A DNA stretch of 64,000 nucleotides from Mesoterricola silvestris (GTDB lineage Bacteria > Acidobacteriota > Holophagae > Holophagales > Holophagaceae): positions 1,860,001-1,924,000 of the forward strand of contig NZ_AP027080.1 of NCBI RefSeq assembly GCF_030295405.1, in the 5' to 3' direction. Positions 50,577 through 60,301 of the stretch are shown piece by piece (within the stretch, counting starts at the first letter, position 1; each line of letters opens with the position of its first letter). The position numbers and the translations under genes were made by a program. Under the pieces are notes generated by a model. It had not been told where the DNA came from. It saw nothing but the letters and a program-made list of their open reading frames with translations, and did not search any database.

Positions 50577-51089
50577 ATGACCTTCACCGTCAGGAAAGCG
50601 GAACTCCACGAAGGCCACGCCCTGGGGCAGTTCGCGGAGGCCTGCTTCCGGGAATCCTTCGGCTACCTCTTCCCGGAGGAGGCCCTGGACCTGCTGTGCT
50701 CCAAGGCCTTCACCACCCCCGTCATGGAGGGCCTCATCCGCAACGGCACCTGGATCGCGGAGGGCCCGGAGGGATGGCGGGGCTACGTGGCGCTCTCCCC
50801 CGATCCCTGCCCCGTGGAGGGGCTGGCGAGGCCGCACCTGGAGCTCAGCCGCCTCTACGTGCCCGCGCCGTGGATGGGGCAGGGGGTCTCGGACGCGCTC
50901 ATGACCGCCTTCCTGGCGGACGCCCGCGCCAAGGGGGTGCGGGGCGTCTGGCTGGAGGCCTTCGAGGGCAACCCCCGGGCCCTCCGTTTCTACCGCCGCT
51001 GGGGCTTCAAGGACCTGGCCGGCAGCGTGAAGATCCGGGAAGGCCTCCACCTGCCGCACCGGATCCTGGCGAGCGAACTGAATGGGTGA
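50577..51089 (+). CDS. GNAT-family N-acetyltransferase
   Basis: 170 residues from the ATG at 50577 (AAGGAGG 6 nt upstream). The acetyl-CoA loop of motif A is seen as LSRLYVPAPWMGQGVSDALM (QxxGxG/A-like), and motif B as FEGNPRALRFYRRWGFKDLA. Cytosolic. The acceptor is unknown. The 3' end faces foldback element C. Confidence 0.88.
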   Translation: MTFTVRKAELHEGHALGQFAEACFRESFGYLFPEEALDLLCSKAFTTPVMEGLIRNGTWIAEGPEGWRGYVALSPDPCPVEGLARPHLELSRLYVPAPWMGQGVSDALMTAFLADARAKGVRGVWLEAFEGNPRALRFYRRWGFKDLAGSVKIREGLHLPHRILASELNG

Positions 51090-51096
51090 GGCGTGG

Positions 51097-51575
51097 GTGT
51101 CCCGGACCAGCGTCAGGGATCCGCTGACGCAGGCAAGCTGCGTCAGCGAAAAGCTTGCGACGAAAGGATAGGCGTAAGTGTTGGCACACGCCGGCTTCGA
51201 TGGGCGTTGCGGCCCGGTTGGGGGGGTGGGCTCTCCGGATGGGCCTAGGTTCCAGGGGTACGCTTCAAGTGTTCCGGGGTGGGGGTGGGGTGGCGCCGAC
51301 GTTGATCGGTTGGCAGCAGTCGCAAACATCTGGAATCGGCACGATCCCTTTGGCCGGAGTCTCTGGTTTCAGGTGGCTGCCGCTTGAACCGGTCAGCGTC
51401 GGCGCGAAGCGGTCGTCCTTCCGGGAAACTTGAAGCGGACGGAACGGGTATAGGCCCATCCGGAGAGCCCAGCCATCAATCCTGCCCCAACGTCCATCGA
51501 AGCCGGAGTGTGCCAACACTTACGCATAATCTACCGTCGCGAGCTTTTCGCTGACGCAGCTTGCCTGCGTCAGCG
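51097..51575. repeat. Foldback element C
   Basis: The 520-nt gap 51090-51609 between convergent genes is a large imperfect inverted repeat. GTGTCCCGGAC lies at 51097. Outer hairpins CGCTGACGCAG-5 nt-CTGCGTCAGCG lie at 51122-51148 (loop GCAAG) and 51549-51575 (loop CTTGC). Inside them the arms stay alike to about 51278 and from about 51420 (GTAAGTGTTGGCACAC, CGGCTTCGATGG, GGGCTCTCCGGATGGGCCTA). At the centre GGCGCCGACGTTGATCGGTT faces AACCGGTCAGCGTCGGCGC. No gene was found inside. Confidence 0.8.
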
Positions 51576-51609
51576 GATTCCTGGCGCAAGGTTGGGACCC
51601 GGGCGAAGT

Positions 51610-54600
51610 CTAGCTGCAGCCGGTGGTGGCGCCGCAGGTCTGGCACTTCATGCAGGCGCCGTTCCGCACCAGGGTGAGGTGGCCGCATTCGGGGCAGGGG
51701 TCGCCGGTGTAGCCCTTCTGGCGGGCGGACATGAAGGCCGAGGGCGCGGCGGCGGCCTTGGCGGCGCCGGGGGCGGGGTGGCCGTGGGCGGCCAGGGCGG
51801 GGGCGGGCTGGGGCGCGTTGGCGGTCTCGGATTCGGGGAAGAGGGGCGTCATGCCGCCGATGGCGGCGGCGGACAGGCCCTGGCTCTCGGGCTTGTGGGA
51901 GCCGTTCCCGCCGGTCATCTGCATGAGCTGCTCGGGCTCCACCTGGGCCAGCTCGTAGCGTCCCAGGTAGCTGATGGCCAGTTCCCGGAACACGAAATCG
52001 ATGAGGCTGGTGGAGAACTTCACCGTGTCGCTGCCCTGGACCATGCCGTTGGGCTCGAAGCGGGTGAAGAGGAAGGCCTCGCAGAACTCCTCCAGGGGCA
52101 CCCCGTGCTGCAGGCCCATGCTCACGGCGATGGCGAAGCAGTTGAGCACGGCCCGGAACCCGGCGCCCTCCCGGTGGATGTCCAGGAAGATCTCGCCGAG
52201 GGTTCCGTCCTCGTATTCGCCGGTGCGCAGGTAGAGCTTGGTGCCCCCGATGGTCGCGGCCTGGGTGTAGCCGCCGCGGCGGTTGGGGAGCTTCTTGCGG
52301 TATGTGCGCACCACCTGCTGGGCCAGGGCCTGGCTCAGGGCCTGGACCTTCTCGGCCTTGGGGGCCTCGTCGTCCACGAGGGTGTCGATGCCCTCCAGGA
52401 GGTCGAGGTTGGTGGCGATGGCCTGGCTCATCTTGGAGCCGTCCCGGTAGAGGGCGACGGCCTTGAGCATGTGCTGCCAGGAGGCCTTGTAGATCGCGCC
52501 CACCTCTTCCACCGTGGCCTCGGCGGGGAGGTTGATGGTCTTGCTGATGGCGCCGCTGAGGAAGGGCTGGGCGGCCCCCATCATGCGGATGTGGCCCATG
52601 GGCGCGATGAAGCGCTGGCCCTTGCGGCCGCAGCGGTTCGCGCAGTCGAAGATGGGCAGGTGCTCGTCCTTCAGGTGGGGGGCGCCCTCCACGGTCATGG
52701 TGCCCGCCAGGGCGTCCAGGAAGGCCTGGGCGTCCTCCTCCCCGAAGTCCTTCTTCAGGCGGTCCACGGGAATGACGAAGGCGGGGTCGAAGGCGGTGGG
52801 GAGCTTGTCCTCGATGGCCGCGAGCTCCTCGGCCGTCCAGCCCTTGGCCAGCAGCCGGCTCCGGGAGATGCCCGGGGTCTCGTCGGTGATCTCCAGCCAG
52901 CCCACCACGTGGCGCTCGATGTCGCGGATCTGGGCGGGGTTGTAGCCCAGGCGCATGAGGGCTTCGGGGATGGCGCGGTTCACGAGCTTGAAGTAGCCGC
53001 CGCCGGCGAGCTTCTTGAACTTCACCAGGGCGAAGTCCGGCTCCACGCCGGTGGTGTCGCAGTCCATGAGCAGGCCGATGGTCCCGGTGGGGGCCAGCAC
53101 CGTCACCTGGGCGTTGCGGAAGCCGTGGGCCTCGCCCAGGGCCAGGGCGCGGTCCCAGCTGTCCCGGGAGGCGTCCAGGATGGACTTGGGCAGGAGGCTC
53201 CCCTTGAGGCCCTGGGGCGTGATGGAGAGCTGCTCGTACTCCGCGGCGGGGGCGTCGTAGGCGGCCCGGCGGTGGTTGCGGATGACCCGCAGCATGGCAT
53301 CCCGGTTCAGCTGGTAGCCGGGGAAGGGCCCCAGCTGGCCGGCCATCTCCGCGCTGGCGGCGTAGGCGTCGCCGGTGAGGATGGCGGTGAGGGCCGCGCA
53401 CCACTGGGTGCCGGCTTCGCTGTCGTAGGGGATGCCCAGGCGCATGAGCATGGCGCCCAGGTTGGCGTAGCCCAGGCCGAGGGTGCGGAAGTCATGGGAG
53501 AGCTGGGCGATGCGCTCGGAGGGGAACTGGGCCATGAGGACCGAGATCTCCAGGACGAACGTCCAGAGCCGGATGGCGTGGCGGTACCCGGACAGGTCGA
53601 ATCCGCCGTCGGGGGTGAGGAAGCTGCACAGGTTCAGGGAGGCCAGGTTGCAGGCCGTGTCGTCCAGGAACATGTACTCGGAGCACGGGTTGCTGGCGTT
53701 GATGGGGCCGTCGGCGGGGCAGGTGTGCCAGTCGTTGATGGTGGTGTCGAACTGGATGCCGGGGTCGGCGCAGGCCCAGGCGGCGTAGTTCACCTTGGCC
53801 CAGAGGTCCCGGGCCTTGAGGGTCTTGTGGACCTTGCCGTCGGTGCGGCGCTCCAGGTACCAGTCGCCGTCCTTTTCCAGGGCGCGCATGAACTGGTCGG
53901 GGACGCGCACGGAGTTGTTGGAGTTCATGCCCCCGACGGTGGCGTAGGCGTCGCCGTCCCAGCCGGTGTCGTAGCTCTTGAGGTCCCGGCTGAAGTCGCC
54001 CTGGGACAGGCGGCTCATGGACTGGGAGAGGAAGGCCGAGGCCACGCCCTCGCCCTTGGCCCGGGCCAGGGCCTTGCGCAGCTTCTCGTTGGTGCGGGGG
54101 TTGGCGTCCCGGGTGGTGGAGCCCTCCACGGCCTCGCACAGCGCGTTCCAGGTGCGGCCCAGGACGATGCTGCCCGCGGCCATCATGGCGACCTTGCGCT
54201 CCTCGGTGACCTTCCAGTCGATGAAGGCCTCCACGTCGGGGTGGTCCAGGTCCAGGCAGACCATCTTGGCGGCGCGGCGGGTGGTGCCGCCGGACTTGAT
54301 GGCCCCCGCGGCGCGGTCGCCCACGGCCAGGAAGGACATGAGGCCCGAGGAGCAGCCGCCGCCGGAGAGGTTCTCGGTGGCGCCCCGCACCTTGGAGAAG
54401 TTGGTGCCGGTGCCGCTGCCGTACTTGAAGATCCGCGCCTCGCGGGTCCACAGGTCCATGATGCCGCCGGGGTTGACCAGGTCGTCCTCCACGCTCTGGA
54501 TGAAGCACGCGTGGGGCTGGGGGCGCTCGTAGGCGGAGGTGGACTGGCACATGGCCCCGGTGACCGGGTCCACGAAGCTGTGGCCCTGGGCGGGGCCCGA

Positions 54601-55008
54601 GATGCCGTAGGCGTAGTGGAGGCCGGTGTTGAACCACTGGGGGCTGTTGGGGGCGCACATCTGGTTGGCCAGCATGTACACGAGTTCGTCGTAGAACGCC
54701 TGGGCGTCCTCGGGGCCGTCGAAGTAGCCGTACTGCTCGCCCCAGTGCCGCCAGCAACCAGCCAGCCGGTGGAACACCTGCCGGGCGTCCTTCTCCCCGC
54801 CGTTGGCCGCGTCGATGCCCTTCCGGCGGAAATACTTCTGGGCCAGGATATCCACCGCCACCTGGGACCAGCTCTCGGGGACCATCACATCCTTGGCCTC
54901 GAACACCACGGTGCCGTCCAGCTTGGTGATCCGGCTGGTGCGCCCCACGAAGGGGATGCCCGCGAGCGGATCCTTGCCGGCTTTGGTGAAGGCGCGAGAA
55001 ATTTGCAT
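51610..55008 (-). CDS. nrdJ: Vitamin B12-dependent (class II) ribonucleotide reductase NrdJ
   Basis: 1132 residues from the ATG at 55008 (GAGG 5 nt upstream); a longer in-frame extension runs into the control region. Class II enzymes use adenosylcobalamin to make deoxynucleotides with or without oxygen. Landmarks are [43 protein letters not shown] (active-site Cys region), and [20 protein letters not shown]. The end is a zinc-ribbon-like [20 protein letters not shown] plus CGATTGCS with redox Cys. It is monocistronic. Confidence 0.95.
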   Translation of the reverse strand: MQISRAFTKAGKDPLAGIPFVGRTSRITKLDGTVVFEAKDVMVPESWSQVAVDILAQKYFRRKGIDAANGGEKDARQVFHRLAGCWRHWGEQYGYFDGPEDAQAFYDELVYMLANQMCAPNSPQWFNTGLHYAYGISGPAQGHSFVDPVTGAMCQSTSAYERPQPHACFIQSVEDDLVNPGGIMDLWTREARIFKYGSGTGTNFSKVRGATENLSGGGCSSGLMSFLAVGDRAAGAIKSGGTTRRAAKMVCLDLDHPDVEAFIDWKVTEERKVAMMAAGSIVLGRTWNALCEAVEGSTTRDANPRTNEKLRKALARAKGEGVASAFLSQSMSRLSQGDFSRDLKSYDTGWDGDAYATVGGMNSNNSVRVPDQFMRALEKDGDWYLERRTDGKVHKTLKARDLWAKVNYAAWACADPGIQFDTTINDWHTCPADGPINASNPCSEYMFLDDTACNLASLNLCSFLTPDGGFDLSGYRHAIRLWTFVLEISVLMAQFPSERIAQLSHDFRTLGLGYANLGAMLMRLGIPYDSEAGTQWCAALTAILTGDAYAASAEMAGQLGPFPGYQLNRDAMLRVIRNHRRAAYDAPAAEYEQLSITPQGLKGSLLPKSILDASRDSWDRALALGEAHGFRNAQVTVLAPTGTIGLLMDCDTTGVEPDFALVKFKKLAGGGYFKLVNRAIPEALMRLGYNPAQIRDIERHVVGWLEITDETPGISRSRLLAKGWTAEELAAIEDKLPTAFDPAFVIPVDRLKKDFGEEDAQAFLDALAGTMTVEGAPHLKDEHLPIFDCANRCGRKGQRFIAPMGHIRMMGAAQPFLSGAISKTINLPAEATVEEVGAIYKASWQHMLKAVALYRDGSKMSQAIATNLDLLEGIDTLVDDEAPKAEKVQALSQALAQQVVRTYRKKLPNRRGGYTQAATIGGTKLYLRTGEYEDGTLGEIFLDIHREGAGFRAVLNCFAIAVSMGLQHGVPLEEFCEAFLFTRFEPNGMVQGSDTVKFSTSLIDFVFRELAISYLGRYELAQVEPEQLMQMTGGNGSHKPESQGLSAAAIGGMTPLFPESETANAPQPAPALAAHGHPAPGAAKAAAAPSAFMSARQKGYTGDPCPECGHLTLVRNGACMKCQTCGATTGCS

Positions 55009-55086
55009 AAGATCCTCAGGGTTGGGCTCGAGCTGCGTTGAAATGGCCCATTGCACGTGGCCTATCCAGCTTGCTACCAGGTTCGA

Positions 55087-55134
55087 CATCAAGGGGTTGT
55101 GCTGGGTAGAAAGAATCACCCCAAGATCTTGGGG
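55087..55134 (-). promoter_or_regulatory. Two candidate NrdR boxes upstream of nrdJ
   Basis: CCCCAAGATCTTGGGG (55119-55134) is a perfect palindrome matching the conserved core of NrdR boxes (CxCwAxATxTwGxG). A weaker CATCAAGGGGTTGTGC (55087-55102) shares CAA-N4-TTG. Their centres are 32 bp apart, which is the usual tandem spacing for NrdR. They begin about 79 nt before the nrdJ start. Confidence 0.6.
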
Positions 55135-55138
55135 CGTC

Positions 55139-55162
55139 AAGGGGGACCCGCCCCCTTTTTTT
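55139..55162 (+). terminator. Terminator-like hairpin insulating the nrdJ control region
   Basis: AAGGGGG (55139-55145), loop ACCCG, CCCCCTT (55151-55157), followed by more T residues to 55162. On the plus strand it has the form of a rho-independent terminator. It would stop transcripts running antisense out of nrdJ. Confidence 0.5.
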
Positions 55163-55414
55163 CGCCTCGGGGAAAGAGCCTTGGAAATCAAAGAATTTAT
55201 CGCGCGGGCTCCCGCGGCCCCCCCGGACGAGGGCCGGGCTATGCCGCGGGGCCGCGTGCGGCTAAGATGGAATCAAGCCGGGCCCCATGCATCGGGGTGC
55301 GATGAACCGGGTCAGATCGGAAGAAGCAGCCCTAAGTCGTTCCCCCGAGTGCCGTGGCAAGCCCGGCCCTTGCTATGTACGTCCATGAACGTCTCGTACG
55401 GTTGGGTAGCGCCC

Positions 55415-55880
55415 GTGTTCCGGACCTGCGCGCCGTTTACTCGGCCGGACAAGCCGGCCTCGTTGGATGCCGGAGGGGCCGAAGGGGCGAGGCTCCACGT
55501 ACCAGCTCCGAGGGAGGTTCCGGGTTGGTGGGGTTTGGGCCCATCCGGGGGGACCTGGGGAGGGCAGGACGTGCTGCGAGTGAGGGTCGAGGCCCGCGGT
55601 TCGCGCCGACGTTGAATGGCGAAGGCGACCCCCCATGGAATTGGGCCAACGGAGCCAATCAGCGTCGGCGCCCCCCGGCGCCGACCGACCCCACGCGAAG
55701 CGATTCCACCCAGGCCTTGAAAGCCGCCCACCAGCCCGGGGCCTCCCGGAGGGCCCCCCGGTTCCGCTCTCCGGACCCCCCATCGAAGGAAACGGGCGCA
55801 GCACCCCCCCTCGTCCCTTCCCCACTCCCCGTCCTCGCCGGCTTGTCCGGCGAGGACGAACCGGCGCGCAAGTCCGGGAC
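55415..55880. repeat. Foldback element D
   Basis: Part of the gene-less stretch 55009-56001, between divergent nrdJ and the first permease gene. GTGTTCCGGAC at 55415 and GTCCGGGAC at 55872 mark the ends. Hairpins GGCCGG-ACAAG-CCGGCC (55443-55459) and GTCCTCGCCGG-CTTGT-CCGGCGAGGAC (55831-55857) face each other. The core pair GCGCCGACGTTGAATGGC (from 55603) and CCAATCAGCGTCGGCGCC (55655-55672) matches element C. From 55163 to 55414 and from 55881 to 56001 nothing further is seen. Confidence 0.7.
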
Positions 55881-56001
55881 CCGCACGAACCCCTGGCGAC
55901 CCCGCCGCCCTGCGCTACCATGGGTCAAGCTCACGGCCTTTATCGTTTCCACAATGACTTGCCTTGACGGTTCCGAAGGGGATCGAACGGAGACCTGCAC
56001 C

Positions 56002-57513
56002 ATGACGGAGAAGATCACGTCCCAGCTCTTCAAGCGAAAGCCTCTCGAACTGCTCCTGGAGGAGATGCGGGGGGAGAACCGGCTGCGGCGGGTCCTGGGG
56101 CCGGTGCAGCTCACGGCCCTGGGCGTGGGGGCCATCATCGGGGCGGGGATCTTCGTGGCCACCGGGGCCGCGGCCCACAACGTCGCGGGGCCGGCGCTCA
56201 TGCTCAGCTATGTGGTGGCGGGCATCACGTGCATCTTCGCGGCCCTGTGCTACGCCGAATTCGCCTCCATGGTGCCCGTGGCGGGATCCGCCTACACCTA
56301 CGCCTACGCCACCCTGGGCGAGCTCTTCGCCTGGATCATCGGGTGGGACCTGATCCTGGAGTACGGCGTGTCCAGCGCGGCGGTGGCCACGGGGTGGTCG
56401 GCCTACGCCCAGAGCTCGCTGTCCAAATTGGGCATCGAGTTCCCGCTCATCCTCCGGGAATCGCCCTGGCGCTACGACGCGGTGCACGGCGCCTTCGTGC
56501 GCACCGGCAGCTGGCTGAACCTGCCCGCCGTGCTCGTCACCGCCGCCGTCACCTTCGTGCTGGTCAAGGGCATCAAGGAGAGCGCCGGCTTCAACGCCAC
56601 CATGGTGGCCATCAAGGTCGCCGCGGTGCTCTTCGTGATCGCCGTGGGCGCCTTCTTCATCAGCGCCACGAACTGGCATCCCTTCGCGCCCTTCGGCTGG
56701 ACGGGACTGAGCTTTTTCGGCCACACCGTGGCCGGCCAGGTGGACCCCGGCGGCAAGCCCGTGGGAATGCTGGCGGGGGCGGCCATCATCTTCTTCGCGT
56801 ACATCGGCTTCGATTCCGTCTCCACCCACACGGAGGAGGCCAGGAATCCCCAGCGGGACGTGCCCCTGGCCATCGTCATCTCCCTGGTGCTCTGCACCGT
56901 GCTCTACATCGGCGTGGTGGCCGTGCTCACGGGGATGGTCCGGTTCGACCACCTGGACGTGAACGCCCCGGTGTCCATGGCCTTCAAGGTGCACCACCTG
57001 GGCTGGGCCGAAGGGCTCATCGCCACCGCCGGGGTGGCCGGCATCACCTCGGTCCTCCTGGTCATGATGCTCAGCGGCCCCCGGGTCTTCCTGGCCATGG
57101 CCCGGGACGGCCTGCTGCCCAAGGGCGTCTTCGGCGTGGTGCATCCGGAATTCCGCACCCCCTGGAAGTCCACCATCCTCATCGGGATCTTCGTGGCGGT
57201 CCTGTCGGGCCTGCTGCCCATCGACTCCCTCCTCCACCTCACCAACATCGGGACCCTGCTGGCCTTCGTCATCGTGTGCGCGGCCGTGCTCATCATGCGG
57301 AAGAAGTACCCCGACGTGCACCGCCCCTTCCGCTGCCCGTGGGTGCCCGTGGTGCCCATCCTGGGCATCCTGTCCTGCCTCCTGCTCATGTTCTCGCTTC
57401 CCACGGAGAACTGGTGGCGGCTCATCGCCTGGCTGGCACTGGGTTTCGGCATCTATTTCTTGTACGGGCGCAAACATAGCGTTATGAAACATTACTCGGA
57501 AACCAATCGCTAA
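56002..57513 (+). CDS. APC-superfamily amino acid permease (CAT-like), copy 1
   Basis: 503 residues from the ATG at 56002 (GGAG about 9 nt upstream). About 12 membrane helices. TM1 has the unwound GVGAIIGAGIFVATG motif for substrate binding. ALCYAEFASMVPVAGSAYTY and FFAYIGFDSVSTHTEEARNP are typical of cationic-amino-acid-transporter relatives. Probably a proton-coupled inner-membrane importer. A close paralogue follows 183 nt downstream; the two are very similar throughout, with most differences in the loop around residues 140-175. Confidence 0.9.
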   Translation: MTEKITSQLFKRKPLELLLEEMRGENRLRRVLGPVQLTALGVGAIIGAGIFVATGAAAHNVAGPALMLSYVVAGITCIFAALCYAEFASMVPVAGSAYTYAYATLGELFAWIIGWDLILEYGVSSAAVATGWSAYAQSSLSKLGIEFPLILRESPWRYDAVHGAFVRTGSWLNLPAVLVTAAVTFVLVKGIKESAGFNATMVAIKVAAVLFVIAVGAFFISATNWHPFAPFGWTGLSFFGHTVAGQVDPGGKPVGMLAGAAIIFFAYIGFDSVSTHTEEARNPQRDVPLAIVISLVLCTVLYIGVVAVLTGMVRFDHLDVNAPVSMAFKVHHLGWAEGLIATAGVAGITSVLLVMMLSGPRVFLAMARDGLLPKGVFGVVHPEFRTPWKSTILIGIFVAVLSGLLPIDSLLHLTNIGTLLAFVIVCAAVLIMRKKYPDVHRPFRCPWVPVVPILGILSCLLLMFSLPTENWWRLIAWLALGFGIYFLYGRKHSVMKHYSETNR

Positions 57514-57696
57514 GCTCGGGCATCAAAATCGCCAGGCGACGCTCTCCCTGGGGATTGAACCACCGCCTCACCAATGGAGGACGGAACCCCGTCACCAACG
57601 CTTGAATGCTCCATGGCGTCATGAACATGGAGGATCAGGACCGGCGGGGAAGGGGTTTCCCTGCCTCCAGGGTGCTTTCCCATTCGGAGGTGGTCC

Positions 57697-59226
57697 ATGG
57701 ATTCCAGTTTGCCGGCGGGCGTCCGCCGCTCCCGCCTTTTCTTCCGCAAGCCCCTGGCGGCGCTCCTGGAGGAGGCCCGCGGGGAGAACCGGCTCCGGCG
57801 GATCCTGGGCCCGGTGCACCTCACGGCCCTGGGCATCGGCGCCGTCATCGGGGCGGGCATCTTCGTGGCCACCGGGGCCGCGGCGCGCAACGTGGCGGGC
57901 CCGGCCCTGATGCTCTCCTACGCCGTGGCGGCGGTGACCTGCGTGTTCGCCGCGCTGTGCTACGCGGAGTTCGCGGCCATGGTGCCGGTGGCGGGATCGG
58001 CCTACACCTATGCCTACGCGACCCTCGGGGAGCTCTTCGCGTGGATCATCGGGTGGGACCTGATCCTGGAGTACGGCGTGGCCAGCGCCGCGGTGGCCAC
58101 GGGATGGTCGGCCTACGCCCAGGGGCTCCTGGCCAAGGCCGGCCTGGTCCTGCCCGCGGCCCTGGTGTCCTCCCCCTGGCGCTACGACCCCGCGGCGGGA
58201 AGCCTCGTGGGGACCGGGGCCCTGGTCAACCTGCCGGCGGCGCTGGTGGTGGGGGCGGTCACCTACGTCCTGGTGCGGGGCATCCAGGAGACCTCGCGCC
58301 TGAACACCGTGATGGTGGCCGTGAAGGTGGCGGCGGTCCTCTTCGTCATCGCCGCGGGCCTGTTCTTCGTGAGCTCCGCCAACTGGCGGCCCTTCGCCCC
58401 GTACGGGTGGACCGGCCTGTGCTTTTTCGGCCACACCGTGGCCGGCCAGGTGGATCCGGGGGGCAAGCCCGTGGGGATGCTGGCGGGCGCCGCCATCATC
58501 TTCTTCGCCTACATCGGGTTCGACGCGGTGTCCACCCACACCGAGGAGGCCCGGAATCCCCAGCGGGACGTGCCGGTGGGCATCGTGACGTCCCTGGCCG
58601 TGTGCAGCATCCTGTACGTCGCCATGGTGGCGGTGCTCACGGGCATGGTGCGCTTCGACCAGCTGGACATCAGCGCCCCCGTGTCCCTGGCCTTCAAGGC
58701 CCGGGGCCAGGGCTGGGCCGAGGGGCTCGTGGCGGTGGCGGGGGTGGCCGGCATCACGTCGGTGCTCCTGGTGATGATGCTCAGCGGGCCCCGGGTCTTC
58801 CTGGCCATGGCCCGGGACGGGCTGCTGCCCAGGAAGGTGTTCGGCGTGGTGCATCCGCGGTACCGCACGCCCTGGAAGTCCACGATCCTCACCGGGGCCT
58901 GCGTGGCCGTGATGGCCGGGCTCCTGCCCATCGACGTGCTCCTCCACCTCACCAACATCGGAACGCTCCTGGCCTTCGTCATCGTGTGCTCGGCGGTGCT
59001 GATCATGCGCCGCACCCACCCGGGCGCCGAGCGCCCCTTCCGGTGCCCCTGGGTGCCGGCGGTGCCCATCCTGGGCATCCTCTCCTGCCTGCTCCTCATG
59101 TTCTCCCTGCCCGTGGCCAACTGGTACCGGCTAGGCATCTGGCTGGCGCTGGGGATCCTTGTGTACTTCGGGTACGGACGCCGCCACAGCGTCCTGGGGA
59201 GGGCCTCCGGTGCGGACCCCGCTTGA
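57697..59226 (+). CDS. APC-superfamily amino acid permease (CAT-like), copy 2
   Basis: 509 residues; GGAGG 6 nt before the ATG. Same layout and motifs as copy 1 (GIGAVIGAGIFVATG, FFAYIGFDAVSTHTEEARNP, LSGPRVFLAMARDGLLP). A tandem duplication followed by divergence is the simplest origin. Separate ribosome-binding sites and a spacer of 183 nt would allow independent control. Its 3' end overlaps the ComF-like gene by 17 nt. Confidence 0.9.
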   Translation: MDSSLPAGVRRSRLFFRKPLAALLEEARGENRLRRILGPVHLTALGIGAVIGAGIFVATGAAARNVAGPALMLSYAVAAVTCVFAALCYAEFAAMVPVAGSAYTYAYATLGELFAWIIGWDLILEYGVASAAVATGWSAYAQGLLAKAGLVLPAALVSSPWRYDPAAGSLVGTGALVNLPAALVVGAVTYVLVRGIQETSRLNTVMVAVKVAAVLFVIAAGLFFVSSANWRPFAPYGWTGLCFFGHTVAGQVDPGGKPVGMLAGAAIIFFAYIGFDAVSTHTEEARNPQRDVPVGIVTSLAVCSILYVAMVAVLTGMVRFDQLDISAPVSLAFKARGQGWAEGLVAVAGVAGITSVLLVMMLSGPRVFLAMARDGLLPRKVFGVVHPRYRTPWKSTILTGACVAVMAGLLPIDVLLHLTNIGTLLAFVIVCSAVLIMRRTHPGAERPFRCPWVPAVPILGILSCLLLMFSLPVANWYRLGIWLALGILVYFGYGRRHSVLGRASGADPA

Positions 59227-59887
59227 GGTCATCCCCTGCCGGGGCTGCCTGGGCCCCGTGGACGGCCAGGCCCAGGCCGGCCTGTGCGGGCGCTGCTGGA
59301 GCCTGCTGACGCCCCTGCCGGAGGAGCGGTGCCCCCTGTGCGCCCTGGGCCACGGATGGGCCGACCCCTGTCCCGACCCCGTGGCCTGGTCCTCCGGGGA
59401 TGCCCTGTGGGACTACCACGGCGGGTTGGGGGCTCTCCTGGTGCCCTCCATCAAGCGGGGGGAACTGGGGTGGATGGACGCCCTCCTGGAGCGGGCGGCC
59501 CGGGCGCCCCTTCCGCCCTGGACCGCGGAGGCCACCCTGGTGTGCAGCGCGCCCACCGCCCGGCTCCGGCGCTGGTACCGGGGGTTCGACCTGGCCGAAC
59601 GGGCCGCCCTGACCTTCGCGGCCCGCCTGGGCACCGCCTTCGGGGCCGTCCTTCGCAAGCCCCTGTACACCCGCGCCCAGGCCAGCCTGCCCCAGGGGAG
59701 GAGGCGGCGCATGGGGCCCCACGTGACCCTCGTTCCCGGCCGGGCCGTGGAGGGGGAGGCCGTGCTCCTGGTGGACGACGTGTGGACCACCGGCACGACC
59801 CTGCTCCGGTCCGCCCAGGCCCTGGGGGCGGCCGGGGCCCGGGACGTGGCGGTGCTGGCCCTCTTCCGTGCGGGCAAGAGGGGCTAG
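59210..59887 (+). CDS. ComF-family phosphoribosyltransferase-like protein
   Basis: 225 residues from a GTG at 59210 (GGAGG about 7 nt upstream). An N-terminal zinc-binding region has four CxxC-like Cys (PCRGCLG, LCGRCW, RCPLC). The C-terminal PRTase domain has the PRPP loop VLLVDDVWTTGTTL. ComF/GntX proteins are linked to DNA uptake or metabolism; their exact activity is unclear. Overlap with the permease suggests coupling but not function. Confidence 0.85.
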   Translation: MRTPLEVIPCRGCLGPVDGQAQAGLCGRCWSLLTPLPEERCPLCALGHGWADPCPDPVAWSSGDALWDYHGGLGALLVPSIKRGELGWMDALLERAARAPLPPWTAEATLVCSAPTARLRRWYRGFDLAERAALTFAARLGTAFGAVLRKPLYTRAQASLPQGRRRRMGPHVTLVPGRAVEGEAVLLVDDVWTTGTTLLRSAQALGAAGARDVAVLALFRAGKRG

Positions 59888-59889
59888 AA

Positions 59890-60229
59890 GCCCGGCTACG
59901 TAATCGTACGTGTCTCAGACGTTCGCCCTGTTTCGTCATCGCCGGCCAAGCCGACGTTGAATGGTTTGCACCGCCCACAATCTTTTGAAGTCAGCTCAAG
60001 CCCAGACCTGCCGAAGGCCCGGTTCGAGACGAGGTCGCCTTCCCTAATCAGCGTTGGCGCCGTCCAATGCCCTCCTCGCAGCACTCGAAGTGAGGCCCCA
60101 AGGTGGGTCGGGGCCAATGCGTGAAACACAGGCCCAACCATGGGGCGAGAGCCTTCCGTTGCTGCGGGCTTGGCCCGCAGCAACGAACCGGGGCGAACGT
60201 CCGGGACACGTGCGATTACGTAGCCGGGC
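59890..60229. repeat. Foldback element E
   Basis: The gap 59888-60301 lies between two plus-strand genes. Outer arms at 59890-59928 and 60191-60229 are 39 nt and nearly identical inverted (GCCCGGCTACGTAATCG then ACGTGTC(T/C)C; the right arm contains GTCCGGGACACG). A hairpin CGTTGCTGCGGGC-TTG-GCCCGCAGCAACG lies at 60157-60185. The core pair GCCGACGTTGAATGG (59950-59964) and ATCAGCGTTGGCGC (60047-60060) is shared with C and D. No gene inside. Confidence 0.75.
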
Positions 60230-60301
60230 CCCTAGCCGTGGTATCCTTCGCAACGGCCCCCGGGAACCTTGGGGGGCGTATGCCTTTGAATGGAGTCGAC
60301 C

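Noticed and set aside
51508-55041. Very long plus-strand open frame (1177 codons) opposite nrdJ
   Set aside because: It is antisense to a clear NrdJ gene; its Gly/Val/His-rich translation is the usual artefact of GC-rich codon bias.
55009-55300. Cobalamin riboswitch upstream of nrdJ
   Set aside because: No B12-box-like sequence or matching stem pattern was found; the palindromes fit NrdR boxes better.
40121-60229. CRISPR array
   Set aside because: The repeats are inverted pairs at scattered sites, not regularly spaced direct repeats with spacers, and no cas gene is present.
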